Shown here in pieces: positions 45,370 to 55,223 of a stretch of DNA of 64,000 bases. The DNA comes from Gari tellinella. Its lineage: Eukaryota > Mollusca > Bivalvia > Cardiida > Psammobiidae. The notes under the pieces were generated by a model that saw only the letters and a list, made by a program, of their open reading frames with translations, had not been told where the DNA came from and ran no database searches. The stretch spans positions 37,688,070 to 37,752,069 of the forward strand of contig OV277867.1 of NCBI GenBank assembly GCA_922989275.2. The letters are read 5' to 3'. Numbering within the stretch: the stretch's first letter is position 1; every line of letters begins with the position of its first letter. The position numbers were made by a program, and so were the translations under genes.

Positions 45370-45647
45370 TATATATGCTCCGTGTCATGACAAAACCTGC
45401 CTTATTGCATTGCAACAATGTACAGACCAAGCACCGTTGTCATCACAGGATCTGTATCTGAGTTTGGTCTACACTATACAAAACAGTATATAATACAGCT
45501 ACAATAAAATGCTTAAGATGCTTTCGGGTGTCAAACAGTGTAGATCAAGACCAGCCACCGCGTCTTTGACGCGGCGGCTGGTCTTGATTTACACTGTTTG
45601 CAATGCAATAAGGCAAGTTTTCTCATGGCACGGATCAATTATATATG
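45370..45647 (+). mobile_element. MITE family J
   Basis: GCTCCGTGTCATGACAAAAC is mirrored by GTTTTCTCATGGCACGGATC. Core CAGTGTAGATCAAGACCAGC and mirror around CGCGTCTTTGACGCG at about 45535-45600. Confidence 0.7.
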
Positions 45648-45961
45648 ACTGAACAGACTAGAACAAGACTGTAAAGCCAGATAACATCAAACACATTCAA
45701 GATGAGTGTCACTTTATACGTCTTCATAAAGCCTGGAGAACCGAGCGGTGTATAATTAAACTTGTCCCGCTATCTTATACAATTGTAGTACTGCTATTGT
45801 CTGGTTAATGAGATTGCTGGATGGTATTTGAAAGCAATATCAAATACAGTAAACCTTATACAACGTCCACTGATTAAGAATACAGTGTTCACTCTATACA
45901 ACAACACACAATTGAAGACAAAGAGTGTCTGTGTTGTTCGGAGGGAGTTGTTATAGATATT

Positions 45962-48694
45962 TTGTGCCTTTGTGAAACATTTCTAAATGAGACGTTTAGG
46001 GATACCGAATTGTCAATTGATAACTTCATTTTATTTCGAAAAGACAGGTGCTCACATGGTGGAGGATTACTAATTTACGTGAGAAATGATATACCATGTA
46101 TTCGACGCCATGATATTGAAAATGGTTCTTTAGAGTCAATTTGGCTTGAGGTAAAAATACCGAATTCAAAAGCGTTTTTATTATCTAATGTTTATAGGCC
46201 TCCTTCATCCAAAAGTCAATGGCTATTAGATTTCAATGTTACTGTAGACAATGCTTTAACTGACGAAATAGAGTGCATAATTGTTGGAGATTTTAACATT
46301 GATGTACTCAGTGAATGTCCTCAGTCTAAAACATGGCTTGACCAGATGCAGGCGATTAATTTTACTCAGCTAGTTAAATTTCCAACACGTGTAACTCAGG
46401 TATCTTCAACATTGATCGATCATGCCTTTTCTAATGTTCCTGATCATATAGTTAATGTGTCGGTCCCGTCTTTCTCCATTAGTGATCACTTTCCGGTATG
46501 CATAACTCGAAAAGTGTCTTCAAACTGCCAACAAGGTCCCGTTCACAAAACGATCTCTTATAGGTCTATGAAAAACTTTAATGTATCTCAGTTTCTAGAA
46601 GAAATGTGTAATCAACCCTGGTCTAATATTAATTTAATTGAAGACATTGATGAGGCGGTCGAAAAATTTATTGATATGTTTAAGTCTGTCATAGACTCAC
46701 ATGCGCCTCTCCGGAATAAACGCGTGAAAAGGAATAACCAACCTGGCTGGTTTAACAACGAAATACTCCAGGCAATAAAAATGCGTGACTTCTACCATAA
46801 AAAGTCCGATATCGATAATTATAAAATCTGGAGACAAACTGTTAAACGCCTTATTCTTGATTCCAAAACACGATTTTATCATGATACCATTAATTCTAAT
46901 ACCCACAACCCGAAACTTCTTTGGAATAGTCTGAACACGCTAACGGGTATGAAGACAAAAATTCAAACTAGTTTTATAAACGATACAGATGGTAAACCGA
47001 TAACATGTCCGAACACTACTGCAAATGTCTTCAATGACTATTTTGCTTCTGTGTTTAAGAGTTTCCAGGGTAACTCCTCTAGTAATAGTCACTGTGTGTT
47101 AAATGCTTCAGCCGACCATGTCAACTGTCCTAGTTTCTCAATTCCATCTGTATCTCTTCAGTTTGTTGAACAACAACTCACCTCGTTAGATTGTAAAAAA
47201 GCAACAGGTTCAGATGGAATTAGCGCTAGATTTTTAAAAATATCAGCACCCATAATAGCCCCAACACTCACACAATTATTTAACCGAAGTATAGTATGTA
47301 GTGTGTATCCACAAGTTTTTAAGAAAGCTAAAGTAACTCCTATTTACAAGAAAGGTCCTAAAGAAGAAAAGTCGAATTACAGACCAATTTCAGTTTTACC
47401 AATCATTTCCTTGATTTTTGAAAGACATGTTAGTTCCTGTTTAAAGCAATTCATAGAAAATAACAACTTGTTCTACTCTAGACAATCAGGGTTTAGGTCC
47501 AATCATTCCTGCCAAACTGCCTTAGTAAAATTAATAGATGACTGGATTGCAGCCATCGATAGTAATGAGATTGTAGGTTCAATCTTCTTAGATCTGTCTA
47601 AGGCTTTTGACCTGGTTGATCACATGATACTCTTGGACAAGTTAAAACATTTCAATATTAACCAAAAGACATGTTCATGGTTTGCCTCATACCTGCATAA
47701 TAGATCTCAACAAACGCATGTATCTGGAGTAACCTCGCAGCTAACTTCTGTTTTATCTGGTGTACCACAAGGCTCAGTCTTAGGTCCTCTTTTATTTTTG
47801 ATATTCATAAATGACCTACCATCTGCATGTACACATTCTGTTGCAGACATTTTTGCAGACGACACAACGCTGTCAGTACATAATGCTTCTCTCAACTTTG
47901 TAGCAAACTCGTTGAGTAAAGATCTATTTAACGTTAATGATTGGTGTGAAAAGAACAAAATGTCAATTAACGTTGCAAAAACTAAATCCATGTACATTAC
48001 ATCAAGATCTAAATCTGCAGGCATTCAAAATATTGCTCTGCCAATCCCATTTGGAAATGAAGAAATCCATTGCAGTCGTGAGGAGAAGTTACTCGGTGTC
48101 ACCTTTGATGTATTTTTATCTTTTGATAGCCATATCAATAACATACTTAAAAAGTGTAACTCCTTATTATACCTCCTCTCAAGAATCAAAGTATTTCTAA
48201 CTATACCATTGAGAAAAATGTTTTTTAACTCCTACATCTTACCTCATCTCGACTACTGTTGCGTTATTTGGGGAAACTGTTCAATATCGCAAGAACAAAA
48301 AATCATTCGTTTTCAAAAACGTGCAGCAAGGCTTATCCTTAATAAAGATAAAACTGCCCATTCAGCTGATCTCTTCAAAGAACTTAATTGGATGACTTTT
48401 CCGGAAAGAGTTACATTTCACAAAGCTACTCTAATGTTCAAAGTATTCAAAGGTTTGGCACCTGTATATTTATATGATTTGTTCACACTAAAGTCAAATG
48501 TGCATGATAGAAATTTAAGGTCTTCATCAAATTCTCAGTTATATTCTCCCAGACCAAAGTCTGAATTTTTCAGGAGGTCGTTTGCCTATTCTGGAGCTAT
48601 GGTTTGGAATAACTTGCCTTTGAACATAAGAAATGCTCAATCACTTGCCTCATTTAAAACTTCATACCTTAAATGGGTTAAATTAGACAGATAG
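45962..48694 (+). CDS. LINE endonuclease / reverse transcriptase polyprotein, N-terminally truncated
   Basis: A 910-codon frame without a stop or frameshift. Residues about 1-185 are an apurinic-type endonuclease domain missing its first strand: E-T at 5-6, G-G-G 33-35, N-V-Y-R-P-P 76-81, V-G-D-F-N 108-112, S-D-H-F-P-V 174-179 with the catalytic His. The reverse transcriptase follows: K-A-T-G-S-D-G-I 413-420, N-Y-R-P-I-S 472-477, motif A L-D-L-S-K-A-F-D 543-550, S-G-V-P-Q-G-S 599-605, catalytic F-A-D-D 631-634, L-G-V-T-F 711-715. The tail has P-H-L-D-Y-C 761-766 and M-V-W-N-N-L-P 880-886. The first codon is TTG, not ATG, because the true start was lost by 5' truncation; I do not think it is translated as drawn. 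The intact frame means recent insertion. It would copy LINE RNA at nicked target DNA in the nucleus. Clade (CR1/L2 group) is inferred from motif style. Confidence 0.92.
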   Translation: MCLCETFLNETFRDTELSIDNFILFRKDRCSHGGGLLIYVRNDIPCIRRHDIENGSLESIWLEVKIPNSKAFLLSNVYRPPSSKSQWLLDFNVTVDNALTDEIECIIVGDFNIDVLSECPQSKTWLDQMQAINFTQLVKFPTRVTQVSSTLIDHAFSNVPDHIVNVSVPSFSISDHFPVCITRKVSSNCQQGPVHKTISYRSMKNFNVSQFLEEMCNQPWSNINLIEDIDEAVEKFIDMFKSVIDSHAPLRNKRVKRNNQPGWFNNEILQAIKMRDFYHKKSDIDNYKIWRQTVKRLILDSKTRFYHDTINSNTHNPKLLWNSLNTLTGMKTKIQTSFINDTDGKPITCPNTTANVFNDYFASVFKSFQGNSSSNSHCVLNASADHVNCPSFSIPSVSLQFVEQQLTSLDCKKATGSDGISARFLKISAPIIAPTLTQLFNRSIVCSVYPQVFKKAKVTPIYKKGPKEEKSNYRPISVLPIISLIFERHVSSCLKQFIENNNLFYSRQSGFRSNHSCQTALVKLIDDWIAAIDSNEIVGSIFLDLSKAFDLVDHMILLDKLKHFNINQKTCSWFASYLHNRSQQTHVSGVTSQLTSVLSGVPQGSVLGPLLFLIFINDLPSACTHSVADIFADDTTLSVHNASLNFVANSLSKDLFNVNDWCEKNKMSINVAKTKSMYITSRSKSAGIQNIALPIPFGNEEIHCSREEKLLGVTFDVFLSFDSHINNILKKCNSLLYLLSRIKVFLTIPLRKMFFNSYILPHLDYCCVIWGNCSISQEQKIIRFQKRAARLILNKDKTAHSADLFKELNWMTFPERVTFHKATLMFKVFKGLAPVYLYDLFTLKSNVHDRNLRSSSNSQLYSPRPKSEFFRRSFAYSGAMVWNNLPLNIRNAQSLASFKTSYLKWVKLDR

Positions 48695-49059
48695 TGTAGT
48701 CACTTGTTATGCTTCATAATGCTTCAAAATGTAATACATGTATAGTGATGAAAATTTGCTGCTCAGGGGTGAAAGTTCATTTCCCACTAAAGTTTAAATT
48801 TATATAAACAAGGTAGATTACTGTACATGAAATTTATTACAAGGCGCCAAGGTTTCTATACGCCGCATATTGTAGTTTGCAGCTGAAGTAAGCTGTTCTT
48901 TACGTTTAAAATATGGGTTTATATCACTATTCCTAAGGTGCCAGTCTAACCATCGCTTTCCTTGACTCGTTACCATATATCGAAACATCTTTAAGCGCAT
49001 TCAATTTGTGCAGTCATAATTATTTACAAAAAGTTAAATAAGAATATTTGCTAGATCTA

Positions 49060-49195
49060 TATCTTAGCAACTTAAGGCTGGCTGAAAAAAGGTTAATGCA
49101 TCTTAAGGCGCATTCTGCTTTACTTTCAACCTGCTTTAAGTGATCACCTGTCTTCAAAACTTGAACTGAACTATGCCATGTGCGGTAAGGGGTTA
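49060..49195 (+). mobile_element. Class II hairpin, worn family G, in LINE 3' region
   Basis: 'aacttaaggctggctgaaaa', CATTCTGCTTTACTTTCAAC mirror arm, 'tgatcacctgtcttcaaaac', end GGTAAGGGGTTAA. Confidence 0.6.
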
Positions 49196-49259
49196 ATGTT
49201 GCGATGGTTTCATGTAGGCTTTGTTTTTGCTGCTGAACCCCTGATCGGCTGTTACACTA

Positions 49260-49497
49260 TTAACCTTTAGCCCGCTAATTATGTCGATAGTAGTTTTTGC
49301 TGAAAGAGTAGACCCAGATGAGATACTTCCTTAAGAAGCTCTCTGATCAGAGTATACATTATTTGCTAGAAGAAGAAATTATTCTGAAATAGACAACATT
49401 CTAAGTATTCATAGTATTCTACTTTTAAATAAATGGTTTGAATAGTATCCATAAAATGAGGGGTAATTTTTTGAATATGCGTTGAGCTAAGGGTTAA
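49260..49497 (+). mobile_element. TTAA-type MITE family H in LINE 3' region
   Basis: TTAACCTTTAGCCCGC ... GAGCTAAGGGTTAA; worn core 'agagtagacccagatgagat' and mirror. Confidence 0.65.
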
Positions 49498-49588
49498 TGA
49501 CTGAGCAAGGCCTTAGCTGCTTGTAAGGGCTTCTATGTATATAAGTTATGATATAAATATGGATCTTGATTAAAACCTACATGTTGCT

Positions 49589-49770
49589 TTAACCCTTTAC
49601 TACATAGATATGTTTCATGAAAAATGTTTTATGTTCTCTAGTAGATGGTGACTTGAAGCGGGTTTAAAGTAAAACAGAATGCACATTTAGGCTCATTTTG
49701 ATTTACTTTCAACCTGGTTTAAGTGATCACCTTTCTTCAATACTAGAAATATACCATGGAGTAAAGGGTT
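49589..49770 (+). mobile_element. Family G MITE in LINE 3' region
   Basis: TTAACCCTTTACTACATAG ... CCATGGAGTAAAGGGTTT; class II hairpin with GCACATTTAGGC centre. Confidence 0.7.
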
Positions 49771-49974
49771 TGAAGTATCTTTGGTATATTCCTTCCCGTT
49801 TGTTATGAAATTTCATTGATCTAGATCTTTGCTATTTGTCAAATCGTCGGGGTTTTTTTGCTTTATATTGCCTCTACCTATTCAATATTCATGTATAGAT
49901 AACAAATCCTGAATTCTCATAATGACACTTGTGCATTATCATTTTCAGCTTAATCTTTAAAATGCTTTAAGTAA

Positions 49975-50040
49975 ACAGAGTAGTCCCTGTAGAGAGCTCC
50001 TACAGGAACTGTCTTTTCAGGGTCCACTCTGTTTGCAAAG
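49975..50040. repeat. Class I-like hairpin in LINE 3' region
   Basis: GTAAACAGAGTAGTCCCTG and CAGGGTCCACTCTGTTTGC around GAGAGCTCCTACAGGA. Confidence 0.7.
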
Positions 50041-50166
50041 GTTTAAAAATACTGATTTGTAATTGTGTTCCTTCATGTTGTATATATGTTAATTTTGTTT
50101 GTGGACCATATTGAAAATTGGTTTGTTTGTTCTATACCAAATATGTAATCCACATGAAATAAAGTC

Positions 50167-50167
<1 letters not shown>

Positions 50168-50200
<33 letters not shown>
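50168..50200 (+). repeat. (TTA)n tail of the LINE
   Basis: Eleven TTA units directly after ATGAAATAAAGTCG. Confidence 0.9.
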
Positions 50201-50202
<2 letters not shown>

Positions 50203-50718
50203 AGCAGGGGAAATTAATTCCTTTAGAGTGTTGATGACAACTAGGCTTACATTTTCAAACAGCTTGAATCCAGATCAGACGCCGCATAACGTGGCGTCTG
50301 ATCTGGATTTAAGTTGTTTGCCGCTCGTCATAATTGGTTTTTTGACAAAAATTCCAACATTTAACTTTGAGAATAAAGCCAGCAGACGAGTTTTTGAGGT
50401 CTTGTTTTGGGAACAGTGGCAAGCGTTGTTGTAAGGAGAAAATCATTGTTCGGATGGCCGTTGTAGGGGAAATAGTACTGTAGAGGCAATTAAGTTTCTT
50501 CATAATCATGTATTGATTGATACTTAGTGCAGGACACAAGTAATGCAGAAAGCTACTATATTAGCTTTCTGTTTTACTTTTGCTGTGTTAAATTGTAGCC
50601 CGATGTAAACAGAAAGTAGATATTACAGTAAACTCCCTCTATTACATCCACTAAAAAGAAGGCTAACTGGTTGTATGAAAGACAGGTGATTTCACCTGGC
50701 TTTAAGAAATCATCTGTT

Positions 50719-50937
50719 TTAACTCTTTCCTCCCTGAAACCTCAAATGGACAATTCTAGTTTTCAATTTAGTCTAGTCCATTTTTGACTTTTTAGGGTTG
50801 ATTTTTACAATATAGGTCAAAATGACAAACAGTGTAGTAGACCCTGATCTACACTGTTTGCATAGGACAAATGTACTCCCCACAGGTACACTGTTTGCAA
50901 ATGACGCATATATGCGTGTCTAGGGTTCAAAGAGCTA
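50719..50937 (-). mobile_element. TTAA-type MITE family H
   Basis: TTAACTCTTTCCTCCCTGAA ... GGGTTCAAAGAGCTAA (right TTAA mutated). The core is shortened to GTGTAGTAGACCCTG and ATCTACACTG. Confidence 0.75.
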
Positions 50938-50960
50938 AACATCTTATAATTTACACAATG

Positions 50961-51222
50961 TAGTGGTCGTGATAGAGAGGTTTTGCTCTAGTTTGAGAAA
51001 GTCACAACTGTTCAATGAGAGGTTTTGCTCTATTTTGAGAAAGTCACAGCTGTACATGTAGTGGTTGTAATTGAGAGGTTTTTCTCTATTTTGAGAAAGT
51101 CACAGCTGTACATGTAGTGGTTGTAATTGAGAGGTTTTTCTCTAGTTTGAGAAAGTCACAGCTGTACATGTAGTGGTTGTAAGAGAGGTTTTGCTCTATT
51201 TTGAGAAAGTCACAGCTGTACA
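50961..51222 (+). repeat. 56-bp minisatellite, about 4.5 units
   Basis: Units GAGAGGTTTTTCTCTATTTT, GAGAAAGTCACAGCTGTACA, TGTAGTGGTTGTAATT, with length variants. 'gtagtggttgtaa...gagaggtttt' is the right terminus of the pogo-like family L. Confidence 0.9.
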
Positions 51223-51358
51223 TAGGTTTAACTGTGATACAGAATATAGCAATCAGTACATGTAAAAGATATTCTGTCTGGAGTATTAAAATGTATTACA
51301 GTTCCATAGCAGCTTCTTAGTTATAGATGGATCTTATCAGCACATGAATATTTCATCC

Positions 51359-51608
51359 TACAGTGGAGAATGTGTTATTCTTTCCCAATAAACGCGTTTA
51401 CGCTAAAACTATTATTTACAATACAAACAGTTTGGAGCCAGATCAGACGCCGGGTAACCCGGTGTCTGATCAGGCTCCAAACTGTTTGCTACCAAGATAA
51501 ACATGAATTATCAGAATTGTCTAAAAGTTGTTCTTTTCTACGTTTTAGTGCTTTGCGTTTGCGTACGTTTGCGTTTAAACGGGAAAGAATTACAGATTCT
51601 CCACTGTA
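51359..51608 (+). mobile_element. Family A MITE
   Basis: TA + CAGTGGAGAATG ... GATTCTCCACTG + TA, complete 250 bp. Confidence 0.9.
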
Positions 51609-51734
51609 TCACAGGAGCACTGTGTCTAATGTCAATATGAAATCTAGGATTATTCTGGCAGACGACTCCTCTGCCTTATCTTCTTGCATATGATAAAGCA
51701 TGGTGTAAAAGTCAAACCCAGACATATTTGAAAT

Positions 51735-51910
51735 GTGGTTATGGACGGATGGATGAGTTGGGTTTTACGGCACTGCCACACACAATAGGTCATATAGCGC
51801 CGATGAATGATGAGGGGTGATGAGATGAAATGAAAATGATTTCAGAAAGATGAATTCGGCTAATCTCGTTCGTTGCAAGCATAGCAGCGCATGGGATCAA
51901 AACCACCAAC
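51735..51910 (+). repeat. Fragment of a dispersed mollusc repeat
   Basis: 'gatggatgagttgggtttta', 'aggtcatatagcgcc' and a tRNA-like 'cagcgcatgggatcaaaacc' are strings I associate with dispersed mollusc repeats (SINE-like). Ends unclear. Confidence 0.4.
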
Positions 51911-52109
51911 CTGTCTTCATTTTAGTTCTTGGCAGAGGGGACAATTTCAGTCAAATTAACAGAAAACATTAAATATGACAATAAAGCCCCAGAACTGCGG
52001 CAAAGTAGGAAGGTTTCTGGAGTGTGGTTATGTCTGTGAGACAAAATATTATGATGGCTGCTAGAGGCATGTACCCTACATGTTAAACAATTACTATGTT
52101 AACCCGCCC

Positions 52110-52356
52110 TTAACTCATTCTCCCTGAAACTTGTAACGGACAATGCCAATTTCCAATTAAAAGTCTAGTCCATGTTTTTCTTTTTTAGATTTGATTTTAA
52201 CAAAATACTGCAAAATGACAAACAGTGCAGATCCTGATCAGGGGGGCTCCTGCAGGAGCCCTCTGATCAGGGTCTACACTGTTTGCATAGTGCAAGTGAA
52301 CTGTTCACAGCTATACGTTTTATTAATGACCAGTAAAGTCTTTGCAAGGGTTGAAT
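52110..52356 (-). mobile_element. TTAA-type MITE family H
   Basis: TTAACTCATTCTCCCTGAAA ... GCAAGGGTTGAATGTGATAA. The core ATCCTGATCAGGGGGGCTCC and its mirror are almost perfect. Confidence 0.75.
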
Positions 52357-52483
52357 GTGATAATGTTTTGAAAAACTGAAACATATCAAAATCCTGACAA
52401 TATGTATATATGTGTAGTGAGTTCAGTAAAGAAATTGATTGCCGTCGATTGCCATCGATTGCGAGTTGGATACAGATCTTAAA

Positions 52484-52720
52484 TACAGTGGAGAAAACGT
52501 TATTCTTCCGTTCAAACGCAAACGCATTTTAATGAAACATAGAAACTGACAACCTTTTGACAATTCCAACTACCAGTTTTAATTTGAGTGGCAAACAATT
52601 CGGAGCCTGATCAGACGACAGGTTACCCAGCGTATGATCTGGCTCCAAACTGTTTGCAATGAAAATAATAGTTTAAGCCTAAACGCAGTTATTTGGAAAG
52701 AAAACGTTTTCTCTACTTTT
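52484..52720 (-). mobile_element. Family A MITE, worn right end
   Basis: TA + CAGTGGAGAAAACG; the end reads AACGTTTTCTCTACTTTT. Core with several mismatches. Confidence 0.75.
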
Positions 52721-53124
52721 CTCTGCACGCAGCACACGGGGCACACACTGCTAACCTAAACAGCAAACAGTGGTAACTGAACACGCTAGTGGTATATCAT
52801 GTGAAAACATCCTGTAAGGTTATAGATTGCAAACTGTAGGGGGAGTTCTGTCAGATAAAGTATGTTCCATATATGTGGACAAAACGAACAGATGGGCGGA
52901 GGGACATGGGTGAAACAGTAGTAGAATAACACAACAAATTAAGTCATTTCTTTGGTTTTATTCATTGATAATATAAACAGTTCAAGTATGTATAGTTTTT
53001 TTTTTTATAGCAGAGTCTCTTACAGCTACTAAAGGAAGACTCAATGATGATATTAAATACAGTATATGACCCTTCTATAACAACCACTGAATTCTGTTAA
53101 TTATTCAGTGGTTAGCGCATGTAC

Positions 53125-53375
53125 TTAACTCTTTGAACCCTAGTCCCGCATATAGGCGTGCTTTTCAAACAGTGTACATGTGAATAGTACACTTGTCCTA
53201 TGCAAACAGTGAAGACCCTGATCAGAGGGCTCCTTATGGAGCCCTCTGATCTAGGTCTTCACTGTTTGACATAATGCAAAACATTGCCAAAAACAACCCT
53301 TAAAAGTCAGAAATGGACTAGACTAAAATGGAAACTGGATATGTCCATTTTAAGTTTCAGGGAGGAAAGAGTTAA
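53125..53375 (+). mobile_element. TTAA-type MITE family H, complete
   Basis: TTAACTCTTTGAACCCTAG ... TCAGGGAGGAAAGAGTTAA with intact TTAA. The core GACCCTGATCAGAGGGCTCC and mirror are near perfect. Confidence 0.85.
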
Positions 53376-53452
53376 AGTAAGGTGAATGTCGTAAACAGAA
53401 AGCTCCTTTAGGACATTTCTGTTTTACTTCCTCCTTGCTTTAAAATGCCACC

Positions 53453-53606
53453 TGGCTCCAAGGTAATAAAAAGTTTTGGTTGAGTCTGAGTGTGTTGTCA
53501 AGCATTTGATTGGTCAGATTTGAGTCTAGGCTCAAATCTGATCAATCAAATGCTTGAGAACAACTTTAGACTAAAGTCAAAAGCTTTATAACTTCGAACC
53601 CTGTTG
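53453..53606. mobile_element. Family K palindromic element
   Basis: CCTGGCTCCAAGGTAATAAA is mirrored by TTTATAACTTCGAACCCTG. Centre arms GCATTTGATTGGTCAGATTT are mirrored across CTAGG. Confidence 0.75.
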
Positions 53607-53826
53607 TTAATGAAATCAATTGGCATTATTTTAGTGGTAGTTATAGAAGGGTTTAACTGTAATGTAACTGCAAAACTCATTCATCCATGAAATTTCATAT
53701 TGACAACTAAAGTTTACAATTCAGAACATGTTTGACTATTTAATGTTATTGCTTGCAATATATTGCAAAATGACATATTATGAAATAGGGCAAACCCTGA
53801 TCAGAGGATCTGTAGGAGCTTTCTGA

Positions 53827-54076
53827 TACAGTGGAGAATCTGTTATTCTTTCCCAATAAAGGCGTTTACGCTTAAACTATTATTTGCAGTGCAAACAGTT
53901 TGGAGCCAGATCAGACGCCGGGTAACCCGGCGTCTGATCAGGCTCCAAACTGTTTGCCACCAAGATAAACAAGAAGTATCAGAATTGTCCAAAAGTTGTT
54001 CTTTTCTACGTTTTAGTGCTTTGCGTTTGCGTACGTTTGCGTTTAAACGGGAAAGAATAACAGATTCTCCACTATA
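53827..54076 (+). mobile_element. Family A MITE inside a worn family H-type core
   Basis: Complete copy with TA on both sides. Left flank 'gggcaaaccctgatcagagg...gctttctga', right flank 'agggtctaaactgtttac' are the two arms of one hairpin. Confidence 0.9.
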
Positions 54077-54113
54077 AGGGTCTAAACTGTTTACAAAGGA
54101 CTAGTGTACTATA

Positions 54114-54305
54114 TACAGTGCTCCCTCCCTACAACGACCCTCTGAACAACAGTTCCCTCCTTACAACAACACTTGTTGCTGTTTCTCAAACTAGACTAGT
54201 ATGTCTAGCATTTTCAGGGCTGTAATATCGTCTGCTTAAAATTGTTGTCTGCTGTTTTTCTCAAAGTTACATAATGGACATTTTGACTTTATACAATGAT
54301 GAGTA
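54114..54305 (-). mobile_element. Family D MITE, truncated before its core
   Basis: TA + CAGTGCTCCCTCCCTACAAC, 'cgtctgcttaaaattgttg', 'ggacattttgactttataca', then a break at the next element. Confidence 0.7.
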
Positions 54306-54466
54306 TGTTCCAGAAGAATATTTATTTTTTCTAGCATATTATAGCTTAAAGTAGGCTGAAAGTAAAGCAGAATGTGCCTTAAGGCACATTCTGCTTTACT
54401 TTCAACCTGCTTTAAGTAGTTCTCTATCTTCAAAACTACAAGCTATGTGGTAATGGGCTCAAGCTT
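54306..54466. mobile_element. Family G MITE, left end lost
   Basis: 'ttttctagcatattatagc', the class II hairpin around GTGCCTTAAGGCAC (near perfect), 'tcttcaaaactacaagc', GTGGTAATGGGCTC. Confidence 0.7.
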
Positions 54467-54637
54467 TCTGATTTATGTACATTAAAAAACTATGAGATTC
54501 ATACAAGAACCACTACCAGGGGTCTACATATATATAACTTTATTTCCTTCAATTTCTGGAGAGCCACATGTAAACAAAGGGGAGTATTTCCTTAACTTAA
54601 ATGCATTACCCCAGCCCATTCATCGATTCCCCTACCA

Positions 54638-55109
54638 TTGTTCTCACTAGGGGTGAAAGTAACTGTAAAGCATGAGAAAATTGTGCAAGCAACGACTCAG
54701 CCATCTGAAGTTTTGTATAGAGGCCATGACATACTAGATCTCAAGGGTTATTTTCAATGGGTTTTACTAACCAAACTATCAAATATAAGGTGTTGGCTTC
54801 ACATAAGACGCCTGAATGATTATTTGCCTAGACGGTAGCACAGTAAGTGCTTGCTCTCGATGCTTTGACTATCTACGGGGCTATGTGTTACCACCCAAGC
54901 TAGGTCAAGTAATGTCTTTAAGTCGTAACGTGAACCAATATTTATATTTTGACAATCTTCAAGATGATAATAATGAGAAGTCACATTATAAAGTTTGGAG
55001 GACACATAAAGAAGTAAAATATTGGAAACTATTAAGTTTACTTCCTCTTGTGGAGAGTCCTCTACACAAACATTTCTGTTCAGTATTCTTCAAGGATAAC
55101 ATAGGTTAA
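54638..55109 (+). other. Coding-looking stretch of unknown identity
   Basis: Two overlapping frames (54638-54838, 54816-55109) have varied, non-repetitive amino-acid content and no repeat features, unlike the rest of the window. The second includes W-R-T-H-K-E-V-K-Y-W. I recognise no domain, and there are no clear splice sites. It may be a frameshifted gene relic or chance. Confidence 0.3.
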
Positions 55110-55223
55110 GGGAGACAAGAAAGTAAAATAATTCCTTTGTGAAGTCTAAGAGTAGTCCAATTCATATCTATGATATTTTTAGATATGCATGTTATAATGA
55201 ACTTGATTCATGAAACACCTCTC

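Larger units (their letters stand above)
45958..50201 (+). mobile_element. 5'-truncated non-LTR retrotransposon (LINE, CR1/L2-like)
   Basis: Starts directly inside the endonuclease domain and ends with CACATGAAATAAAGTCG followed by a (TTA)n tail at 50168-50200. The polyadenylation-like AATAAA and a short tandem tail are typical of L2/CR1-related LINEs. Candidate target duplication: TTATAG on the left, TTATAAG on the right. About 1.5 kb follows the stop codon and includes four hairpin elements (49060-49195, 49260-49497, 49589-49770, 49975-50040). Confidence 0.85.
45881..50482 (+). mobile_element. Family D MITE interrupted by a LINE
   Basis: Left part 45881-45957 (TA + CAGTGTTCACTCTATACAAC ... 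GTTGTTCGGAGGGAG) and right part 50202-50482 (AAGCAGGGGAAATTAATTCC ... core ... GTTGTAGGGGAAATAGTACTG + TA) together match the uninterrupted family D copy at 34373-34809. The break falls where that copy reads TTTATAAGAAGG. It therefore marks both ends of the LINE. Confidence 0.85.
50624..51225 (+). mobile_element. Pogo-like MITE (family L) with inserted family H and an expanded right end
   Basis: TA + CAGTAAACTCCCTCTATTAC on the left; 'gtagtggtcgtgatagagaggttt' on the right is the family's other end. A TTAA element lies inside (50719-50937), and the right end is multiplied into a minisatellite. Confidence 0.7.
53058..53661 (+). mobile_element. Pogo-like MITE (family L) hosting two other elements
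   Basis: TA + CAGTATATGACCCTTCTATA ... GTTATAGAAGGGTTTAACTG + TA. Its class II-like core (AACAGAAAGCTCCTTTAGG) is preceded by a family H insert and followed by a family K insert. Confidence 0.8.

Noticed and set aside
53889..54077. 62-codon frame repeated across family A copies as a possible peptide gene
   Set aside because: It spans the palindromic core and exists because the element is repeated; many copies break it.
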